A stretch of DNA of 64,000 bases from the NCBI RefSeq assembly GCF_020921035.1, contig NC_063150.1:22057826-22121825 (forward strand), written 5' to 3'. Under the pieces are notes generated by a model that had not been told where the DNA came from, made no database searches, and was given only the letters and a program-made list of their open reading frames with translations. Below, piece after piece: positions 55,845 to 64,000 of the stretch. Position 1 is the first letter of the stretch. Every line of letters starts with the position of its first letter. This DNA comes from Rhodamnia argentea (Eukaryota; Streptophyta; Magnoliopsida; Myrtales; Myrtaceae). The position numbers were made by a program, and so were the translations under genes.

Positions 55845-56335
55845 AAAGTGTTAAACTTGTCGTGCGAATGTCAGCTGAGTCCTAAAATTTGCAGTTCGAT
55901 CGGTTTAATCCTAAATATTTTGACGATTTGCCAACGTAGCAGTTTTTCCGATTAATTTTATCCAGAAATCGCTAAAGTGAACACCATTCGTCCTACTTTG
56001 GCACCGACGGTCTTGAGGTGGACAATTTTTGTAATTTTTATTTTAGATATTTCTAAATTGTTTTATATGTTTTTTTCTTCTTTTTTTTTTTTTTCGTTGT
56101 GGTAGGCGAGAAACGCTGGCGAGTGTTATGGCCCTTAGGGTAGATGTGACGGTGTGCCATACCGGATTGCCGGCAATGATTGCACCACTATGCCAGCTAT
56201 TTCCTAAGTAAATTGATCGGAAGGACCGTGTTAGGAATTTCGCGTAAAAAGTTTAGGATTAAATTAGTCAGATTAAAATGTTTAAGATTGAATTAACATC
56301 ACACAATAAATTTGGGATTGATTTGGTAATTTTTC
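55845..56335. mobile_element. Inverted-repeat element related to 11640-12600
   Basis: The left arm has 'gagtcctaaaatttgcag', 'ggtttaatcctaaatatttt', 'agaaatcgctaaagtg' and 'gtcctactttggc'. The right end has 'tttaggattaaatta', 'gtttaagattgaatta' and 'aatttgggattgatttgg', the inverted counterparts. The same 'agtcctaaa' and 'aaatcgctaa' motifs occur in the element at 11640-12600. No coding sequence or clear target duplication. Confidence 0.5.
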
Positions 56336-57607
56336 ACCTTTTTTTCTATTATTAAATTCCGGAAGCTAGATAATAATATATTTGTTTTTTTGTCAATAGA
56401 AGCTTGATAATATGGAAAGCCAAAAGCTTCAACCGTAAATTGAGACACGGAGGCCCCCCTACTGACACCTTTATCTAGCGCAAGCATACCCAATAAAAGT
56501 TACCATCGCACCGCATTTGGGGAAAATGGAATAGAAAGTCGCACTTATCGTCTAAATCATGCATTGTTTTCAATATGATTTTTGTAGGTATCGAGGTATG
56601 GGGGTGACAACTCCCAGCCTAACTCGAGAGATATATGATGAGAAAGCTACACGGAAGCCATTAAGAAAAACTAGAGATCGAGCCAAACTGAACTTGAAAC
56701 GAATGCGAGCGGACACATTTTTATTCTTTTTCAATGAAAATTGCTTTTTAAGAAATTGACACGAAATTGATTACCAGCCGGACAGCTAATTTTAGTCCAT
56801 TCAGTAGCAGAAAATTATGGTCATTGTCCGAACAAGTGAGGCCACACCTACTAAAGCAACCCTCAGTAGTTGTCGACCAATCTGGCTCATCTAGATCAAC
56901 AGACAGCACCCTTCCTACCCCAAGTCACACCGAGATTTTTATCTCATTTTTTGCTTCCCCAACTACTGTTTCAGAAGAAGTAAAGTGGAATGTCTAGCAA
57001 TAGAGAAAAAAGGGGACTTAGAAAATTTGTGAATTTATTCTTAAATTTTGATTAATATGTTTCAAATTAGTGTAGAACAACATGAATTGAATTTGAAATA
57101 CCAAACAGTGCGATGTCTAGAATGAGTTTTGGAAATTCTATAATTTTGAGATTTTGCATTGATGCTAGGAACCTTGAATCAAAGCTTTTTTATTGAAAGA
57201 ATCAAGCATTTGGCAATCACTGATGTGGGAGCATCCGACACATCGAAACCATCTTTAAGTTCTAATCCGATTCCGTTGGCAAGTCTAAGAACATCGTTGT
57301 TCATTCAGGCCAAAATCGATTTCGGTTATAACCACTATTGTGGATCAACCCTGGAGATGCCGACATGAAGGCTAGTACCCGAGTAACCGATTTAGAAGTT
57401 ACTGACACCTAACCCAGACAACTAAGCTCGATTTTTCTAAGATAGTTGCTGATTTTGTTGAGAACCAATAATATACCAGTGAGGGACTTATCTAAGTTAT
57501 TTCCCTAGTCATTTGGAGACTTCCCATGATGATTATCTGTCGGTCCAGCCTTGTGGACAAGATTGTTGAAGAAGTGCTATCCTTCTAGTTGTCTTTAATT
57601 GGGAAAA
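56336..57607. other. No supported gene
   Basis: Small open frames (56559-56759, 56767-56997, 57159-57368) follow one another on the plus strand. None resembles a protein I know, and they are not joined by convincing splice sites. They may be remnants of a transposon or gene. Nothing else seen. Confidence 0.35.
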
Positions 57608-58680
57608 AGGACACTTTTAATGTCAAAAGTTGTGTAAGGAGATTAGTTTGACGTCAAAAGTTTCATTCGGATCACTTAAGTACCAAGTTTAAAAAAAAAA
57701 AAGATCATTTTGTTGCCAAGCCCTATTTGATCCGTCGAAAATCTGATGTGATATTATTTTAGTAATATTTCAAGCTAACATGGCTCTAGTGAGATCCAAT
57801 AAGCAATTAAAAAAGCAAAAAATTTAAAAAAAGAATATTAAAAATAAAAATACAAACTTAATTAGTTTTCAAAAATAAATAAAAATATAAATTTGAAAAA
57901 AATATCAAAAATAAAAATTTTATTTAAAATAAACTGAAAAATTCTATTAAATAATTAACAAAATAAAGTGAAAAAATTTTTAAAAAAGAAGTTGCAAAAC
58001 AGGTGGCGATGGCCCTCGCCGTTGCCGCCCAACTGTCACCGACAATGGGCAACGAGGTTGGGGCACCGCCAATGGGGTCGCGGATCCCAAGGCGGCGGTC
58101 GGCGACCCCCGCGGGTTGTAGGCGAGGGCCACCACTAGCAAGGATCGGTCGCCGGTGATGGTCCTTGCCCAATTTGGTTGAGGGCTTGCAGGCTGTCGCC
58201 TTGTCGGCCCCCGATCGGGGCTCGGCGGCCCTCGCTAGCCATGTCCCACATTGCGGGCCATTGCCGGTGATGGTAGCGACGGTGGTGAGGACGACGGCCT
58301 GCCCGGAAACAATTTTTTTTTCTTTTAAATTTTAAGGTTTTTATGAAATTTTAAACTTATTTTTAATTTTATGTTAAATAAAATTTTTTATTTTAAACAA
58401 ATTTACTTTTAGCTAAATTTTGAATTTCATTTATTTTAATTTATTTTAAAATGTAGAAGTCCACGTGGCAGTACACGTGAATTTGTTATTATTATTATTA
58501 AATGTCATTTTATGTTTAAAAAAATTAATCATTAATGACACATGGCATTTTTTACTAGAAAATTATGCCGAAGGCACCAAAATGATTATTTTACCTTTAA
58601 CTTGGTACTAAAGTGATCGGGTGAAAAATTTTTTGCACTAAAGTGATCTCTATACAAAATTTTTTGCACTAAAAGTGTTC
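57608..58680. mobile_element. Long-arm TIR element with GC-rich core (Mutator-like family)
   Basis: The left arm 'ggacacttttaatgtcaaaa', 'gatcacttaagtaccaagtt', 'gatcattttgttgcc' is inverted at the right as 'ggcaccaaaatgattatttt', 'aacttggtactaaagtgatc', 'ttgcactaaaagtgttc'. The arms are about 110 bp and share the 'cactaaagtgatc' motif with the two Mutator-like MITEs at 26.0 and 27.1 kb. The centre (58000-58300) is strongly GC-rich with 'ggcgagggcc' motifs. No target duplication was found, suggesting an older insertion. No transposase. Confidence 0.7.
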
Positions 58681-59017
58681 TCTTAGCTGGATTTAAGGAT
58701 TCGGGTGACTCGGTCCCTATGTTGAAATTAAATGCTCGAGAGATCAGATGAAGAAGAATTGAGGGATATTTCTAAGCTATTGACGACTACAAGCATTATT
58801 AAAGGTGAAGTTCTGTTCCGTATAAAATTGAAGCATTAATATCATGAAACACTCCAAATTTATACATTTTGATAAATTATATTTTCTTTTCTTTTCCTCT
58901 TTATTTCTTTCTTGTTATCTTCTGTCCACCTTGAATAAATATTCCATGGTCCAACTCAAATTCAAAGTCCCAGTGGACTTTCCAATTCAGCCAATGACTG
59001 TGACGCATGCTCATGAA

Positions 59018-59064
<47 letters not shown>
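59018..59064. repeat. (TA)n microsatellite
   Basis: An uninterrupted TA run of about 45 bases. Confidence 0.95.
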
Positions 59065-59065
<1 letters not shown>

Positions 59066-60216
59066 GTTTTTGTTCGGATTCTCTTGATTTTGTATGTCCG
59101 CAAAAATTTGGACTTTATTTATTTATATTCGAAATTCATATTTTTGTTTCGATCTCAAACTCAAGACATATTTTAACAGTCTATTTATTATATTATTGTA
59201 TGGATTTGAATTAGTCTACATAGTTTCAAATTATGCTCCAACTAGGTTATGCTTGTTTAGAGGAAAAATAAGTTGTCAAAGGAAAACCACTTGACAAGAA
59301 AATCTTTTTGTTCCGTCAAAGGAAATGAAAATGTTTTATCATGTCTTTTCCACTTGATTTGATGCCAATGTAACCATATGGCTTCCTTCTGGGCATGCGG
59401 CCATTTTGGGCACCATTCATGTGGCTACCGACTTGCTTGGTTATTTAAATGTCTTTTTTCCACGTAAATAATGCTAAGATCTATTTGTTTTTCCTCTTCG
59501 TTCACTCGTGTTGATATCTAAATTTTTATTTTTCTTAAATTATTCATTTTTCATAAAAAAATGAGAATTAACTTTAGTTCTCTCCAAAAATAATTTTCAT
59601 GCATAACATATTTAATTTTTCTCAAGCATTGCATTAACATTTACCTGGATCGACGGCAGAAAAATTGAGCTTAAATTGACAAGCAGTGGACCCGAGCTTC
59701 CATGTAATTTTTAGCAATAAATGGAGGAAATCCTCAAAATTTACAATGCCATTAGGGGGTTACTTTCATTGTCAGTATATAGCCACAAAAAAAAAATTTA
59801 GGAGGATGAGCCCACCAATTAGCATAATTCAGCTAGCTCATGCATTGAGGCCTAGCCGAATTTCATGATGGTTATACAATTGAATTTATGCAAATTGGTC
59901 CCTTCAAGACTTAATTTAAGGACAGATTTTTTTATAAGGGTCAATGTGTAAGGTTAAAAAACCTTAAGCCCCAAGAGTTCAACACTTTAGGCTATAAATA
60001 TAGACTTCTGACTAGGGTTCTGGGGGTTCCACAAATTGAAATATTTTCATAATTTTTCAGAGCGAAGGTAAGAACAAAGAAGTTCGAAAGTTTCTCCCAC
60101 TGGTCGAGATTTTCCTCCTTTGGCCGAATTCGTCAAACCATCCTGTGCGCCTCCTTGCTCCTCTCGTCACTCAATATTACCATCTCCCCTATTGCTGTGC
60201 TTCAAGAATTTTTTAC
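59065..60216. other. No supported gene; TATA-like motif near 59992
   Basis: AT-rich DNA. 'ggctataaatatag' near 59990 resembles a TATA box, with transcribed-looking DNA after it, which could be a leftover retroelement LTR promoter. No primer-binding site or matching second LTR was found within the window. Confidence 0.35.
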
Positions 60217-60360
60217 TGCGGTTTTCTCATCTATAACTGCAGTTTCGAGCCCTATAGCTGCGGTTATTACCCTATCACTGCGGTTTTGGTTCTATTACTA
60301 CAATTTTTGCTCTATTGTTGCGGTTCTAGTACCTATAGCTGCGTTTTCTGCCCTACTATT
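60217..60360. repeat. Degenerate 20-21-bp minisatellite, seven units
   Basis: Units begin TGCGGTT and end CTAT(A/T)(G/A)C: at 60217, 60238, 60259, 60279, 60299, 60319 and 60340. Units vary by several bases but keep length 20 or 21. It lies within an open frame (60145-60486) that is probably only a by-product of the repeat. Confidence 0.75.
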
Positions 60361-60628
60361 GCGCCGTTGTTCAGTTTGGAGTTCGTTGCCACTTGGTGTT
60401 GGAGATTCCCGCAACTTAAGGATGAATTTGCTGCTGTTATAGGGGCTGTTACCCTGCTTTTTACATCAAAAGACAGCACTGATTGAAAGTGATTTTCAGA
60501 CAAATTCACAGCTTTTAAAGGTGTGGATTTTTTGGGTTCAATTTAAGGCAATCCCTCTTTACTTTCATGGGTTTGTTTTTGATGATATTCTACATTGAAA
60601 AACATGCTGTTTTGCCACTGTTCACTTG

Positions 60629-61159
60629 GGCTGCGTTTGGTCGTCGGGATTTACGGTCGGGATTGGATAGGATAGGATAAGAAATCTAGGGATTTGGCCA
60701 TATCCTATCCATCATTTGGTGAACTACGGATTTAAAGTCGGATATTCTCATATCCTATTCTATCCCGCATTTGGTAGAAACCGTATATCAATATAAATGA
60801 CATATATGCCCTATGTGATGCTATGAAATATTCCGATCTTATTACTATAAAAATAATGTTCTCATACACACAAAAAAAAAACTTGAAAATGTACACATTT
60901 TATTAGATTTTCAAACCTCTTTGCAAAAAATAAAATAAAATGAAATGAAAATAGAAACAAATGAGACGAGAAAGTTAACTTTTGTATGGCGGATAAGAGA
61001 AATCCTATCCGACCTTATCCTACCCCCTCCCCTAGGATTTTTTTATCCGGGTTATATCCCCCCTATATCCGACATTATACTATCCGAGACACCTACCAAA
61101 CACAGGATAGGATAAAACATATCCTATCCCGAGTTTTATACGGACGACCAAATGCAGCC
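60629..61159. mobile_element. Small TIR element with 3-bp target duplication
   Basis: Termini GGCTGCGTTTGGTCGTC and, reverse-complemented, GGCTGCATTTGGTCGTC, flanked by TTG (60626-60628) and TTG (61160-61162). Inverted subterminal blocks 'ggataggataggata' and 'tatcctatcc' recur. The 'GGCTG.GTTTGGT' end and 3-bp duplication resemble Tourist/PIF-Harbinger MITEs, although TTG is not the usual TWA. No coding sequence. Confidence 0.78.
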
Positions 61160-61162
61160 TTG

Positions 61163-62054
61163 CTGTTTATGTGTTATTTTGTCTGCATCGACCTCGTTTT
61201 GCATGTTCTATGATCACTAACCATACAGATATTTGTGGGAGCATGAAGGTAAGCATTTTACTTCTTTTGATTGCTGTTTTGTATGAAAAACATGCTGTTT
61301 TGCTTGCTGATTTTGGGGTTTAACACTGAATTTTCGAAAAAAAAGTTCATGGTGCAATTTTCACACATCAAAAGCCTTAATTCTCATCAAAATTTCGGAA
61401 ATTGGAATTATTGGATATATTTTCAGAATAAAAAACCCTAAATCTAAATTAGAAATTTATTTCCTAATAGGTAACATCTATGCTAAGTTGGATAAACTTA
61501 TCCATCATCATTCGGATACGACCTTCCAACTTAGTAAAGATGGGAATTTAGTTGACCCGATCTATCACCATTTAGATATCCGATTCGCTATCTTCAAAAA
61601 GCCGAATTTAGATTTATGAATATACTTTTTTTGAAAAAAAAATTGCAAGAGGATGAGGTTTGATTTGTTTTGACTTATCCGGATTGCTATCTTGAATTAT
61701 CTGATTGGATTGATATTCTGCGATTGATTGAGATCTTGTTTGATTTAAATTTCTTGATAGACTTAAAATTCCTAAAAAATTTAGTAATATATAGTTTCCC
61801 AGAAATTATATCTAATTAAATCTTTAGGAAGATATTGTTTCTTAGAAACTTTATCTTATTAAGTTTATTCTATAAATTAAAGTCAAGAGAATCAAATCTA
61901 GGATATTTTTAATTTGACCGAAAATTGCATCCAAAAAGATTAAAAAAAAATCTCAAGAAAACTCGGCACATCCTCATGCATATTTTTGAATTTTATGTCT
62001 GCATATCCCGCATAGCCACGTCTTTCGAGTATCATATCTTGCATTCCATATTTT

Positions 62055-62056
<2 letters not shown>
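61163..62056. other. No supported gene
   Basis: AT-rich DNA with no recognisable element ends or coding sequence. Confidence 0.4.

Positions 62057-62094
<38 letters not shown>
62057..62094. repeat. (AT)n microsatellite
   Basis: An uninterrupted AT run of about 36 bases. Confidence 0.95.
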
Positions 62095-62095
<1 letters not shown>

Positions 62096-62149
62096 GTCAT
62101 GCATCTTTTATTGCCGAAAATATAAAAAATAAGATAAAAAATTCTGCTC

Positions 62150-62690
62150 ATTCATGATCTCGCATTATCTCATGCATATCTCATGTAGATTTGGATAGAA
62201 TATCTTGCATATTATGCACATCTCATTTTACTTTTGCATATCTCATAACATATCATTGCATATCTTGCATATCTCTCGTCATCTATGTGTATCTTGCATA
62301 TCCCATTCGTATCATATCTTTTGCATATCATTTTTTAGAAAAGAATATCACCTGAACATCATCATACCATATTTTTTTTCAAAAATCCACATCATGCATA
62401 TCACATGTTGCATTTCATATAGGCTAGGCGTAAATTCATGTCTTGCATATCATATCTATTCGCATATTATATTTTCACATGTCTTATGTTGGCATCTCAC
62501 ATTTGTGCATTTAATGTTTGCATATCCCATGCTCGCATATCATATGTTTGCACGTCTTATCGCTCATATGTTATATGTCTAATTATTATATCACGTCATG
62601 TCATATGTTTGTCTCTTATATGTTATGTTTCGACATGTTATATTTGTTTTGTCATTATGTCATGTCATTCGCACGTCATATAGAAAACAT
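62150..62690. repeat. 'catatc/tgcatatc' low-complexity region
   Basis: Some 540 bases packed with variants of 'tgcatatctcatg' at irregular spacing, strongly pyrimidine-biased and poor in G. The open frames on this strand are a by-product. Its origin is unknown; a retroelement leader region is one possibility. Confidence 0.6.
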
Positions 62691-64000
62691 GTTTGAATTT
62701 ATTCATCTTAGGTTAATTAATTTTAATGCATGGGTCATTTAATTAAAATTGCATGTCCTTTAAATTAAGCATGAACTTTCGCACCTCATACGGTTCTTGC
62801 ATGTTGAATCTAATTGATTGCATATTCGCTCTTATGCCACCCACGTTATCCATGTCATGCATAGTTAGAGTAGATTGCTTTGCGTTTTACGTCATATACG
62901 GATTAATGCCATGTCATCTTGCATGCTTTAATTGATTAGTTGATTTTTGCATATAGGTTAGTCTTGCATGTCATGCATTGCATCCATTCTAAATAAGTGA
63001 AAACATAAAAACACCTCGTTCGAGACTAAATTCAATCAAGCTTGAGTCGTCGATTTAGGACATCTCATGGAATTAAGGTACCGAAAGGGTATTAGCTTTC
63101 ATTAGTTAATGTAACCAAATCCCCAAATCCTTAATCTCTAGTTCATATAAATAAAATAGTTCTTCCGCTATTTTATTTAGGTATCTAACCAACCTACCAA
63201 AAATGATTAGTGGTGCTCCAAATTTTAAATCATTCTAATTAATCAAAGTTATGATTTGGTAGGGCTTGGGAGAGTCCGTATTAGGTTAGTCATTAAAATT
63301 AGCTTGATAATCCATTAGCCTAAATGTGATTTTTAGGTTGCTACAATTCGCTTTGTCACGCTTGGTCAGATATCTCCCAACAGGCACACGCTAATGTCAC
63401 GGGCGGGTTATTGAGAGTCGACCGGCTTCCTTTGTACCGTTGGAGAACCTAAATCAAGCATTTTCTCGATGATTCACCCCGATCGCATAGAGAGAGGATA
63501 GTCTAAGTAAGAAAGACTCTAGGAAAAAATGCTTTTGTATTTTTCTTGTGAATGATCTAATGAAGAGAAAGACATCTCTTTATATAGTAGAGAACATTGG
63601 ACTATAACCGTTGATCTCTATTTCATCCGATGGCTAAGATCGCATTGTCCATCTACCTAACCACCAATAATAAATAGGAAACTTCTAGAAAGAGATAATT
63701 ATAATTTCGCCCACCCCTAAGAATGTTCAAGAGAGCCTTAGAGTACCATGGGAAATCCTCGGGTTACCGGGACACATCAAGGGATTTTCTTGATCACATG
63801 ATCGACCATTTTGGCCATGGAAACCTTGGCCCGTCACTCCAACATCTTGCTCAGACACTCACCAGTTTGAAACAAAAATTCAATGCATGTCAACAACCCA
63901 ACGTTCGAGACTCAAAGAGAGAGATATAAGGTGTAATAAATGGGTCAAACCAGCCCATATTGCCCAAAGCCCAAGAACTAAACCTAACCCTATCTTTTTC
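62691..64000. other. Right edge, no supported gene
   Basis: Non-repetitive AT-rich DNA with 'aaaacacctcgttcgagac' (63011) and 'gtcacgggcgggttattgagag' (63397), which look like degraded retroelement sequence but cannot be assigned. A short frame at 63723-63929 is unrecognised. Confidence 0.35.

Noticed and set aside
60145..60486. 113-codon plus-strand frame rich in Tyr and Cys
   Set aside because: It is produced by the 20-bp minisatellite; the composition follows the repeat unit.
62205..62742. Several plus-strand ORFs of 70-125 codons
   Set aside because: They arise from the low-complexity 'catatc' tract and encode only His/Ile/Cys/Met-rich nonsense.
59990..64000. Possible LTR retrotransposon at the right edge (TATA-like motif, leader-like repeats)
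   Set aside because: No primer-binding site, no second LTR and no gag or pol similarity were found within the window.
1..64000. tRNA, rRNA or CRISPR features
   Set aside because: I looked for tRNA B-box-like motifs, rRNA segments and regularly spaced repeats and saw none that hold up. The CT and TA microsatellites and the minisatellite are not CRISPR-like.

Overview
The window is nuclear DNA of a flowering plant, almost certainly a eudicot. Its genes have many short introns with plant-type GT..AG borders, there is a CC-NB-ARC-LRR disease-resistance gene, and the intergenic DNA is AT-rich and full of small non-autonomous DNA transposons. I lean towards a woody eudicot (Myrtaceae-like), but that is an impression and not shown by the sequence.

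Three genes are firmly supported. (1) Actin-related protein ARP9, 31415-41897 (+), 20 exons, 589 codons; exon 1 carries only the ATG. (2) A RAD5B-like SNF2/RING helicase, 43259-49932 (+), 18 exons, 1300 codons, with HIRAN, SNF2 ATPase and C3HC4 RING, and three E2F-type sites just upstream. (3) A single-exon Rx-type NLR, 15182-17992 (+), whose reading frame is cut by a TGA 51 codons before the next in-frame stop. Less certain are a pair of 79-residue secreted-peptide genes (2180-2419 and 26637-26876) and a 109-residue plant-specific protein with a good TATA box (53616-53945). ARP9 next to RAD5B matches my memory of the Arabidopsis order (At5g43500, At5g43530).

The left half is a decayed tandem array built around ARP9. 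Unit A (1-10886, starting before the window) and unit B (24074-35458) are two copies of an ~11 kb segment carrying the small secreted-peptide gene, a long upstream flank and ARP9 exons 1-8. Unit B continues into the full ARP9 gene. Unit A stops abruptly inside intron 8 and runs into an antisense exon of a 2-oxoglutarate dioxygenase. Two older relics lie between them. At 12600-14400, ARP9 upstream DNA is joined directly to the ARP9 3' end, with a nonsense codon. At 20660-23545 only the upstream flank survives. The NLR and three broken pieces of ACC-oxidase-like dioxygenase genes lie among these relics.

Because the units are paralogous, several transposons can be defined by filled/empty-site comparison: two Mutator-like elements present only in B, a small hAT element only in A, an 842-bp TA-flanked element only in the 20.6-23.5 kb relic, and an older hAT element present in both A and B with its target duplication. 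Several other elements share one layout: long inverted arms around a GC-rich core.

The right part (49.9-64 kb) is gene-poor. It holds the 53.6 kb small gene, inverted-repeat elements, a degenerate 20-bp minisatellite, two (TA)n tracts and a 'catatc'-rich low-complexity stretch. I found no tRNA, rRNA, CRISPR array or intact autonomous transposon. Exon borders and divergence estimates were made by eye.
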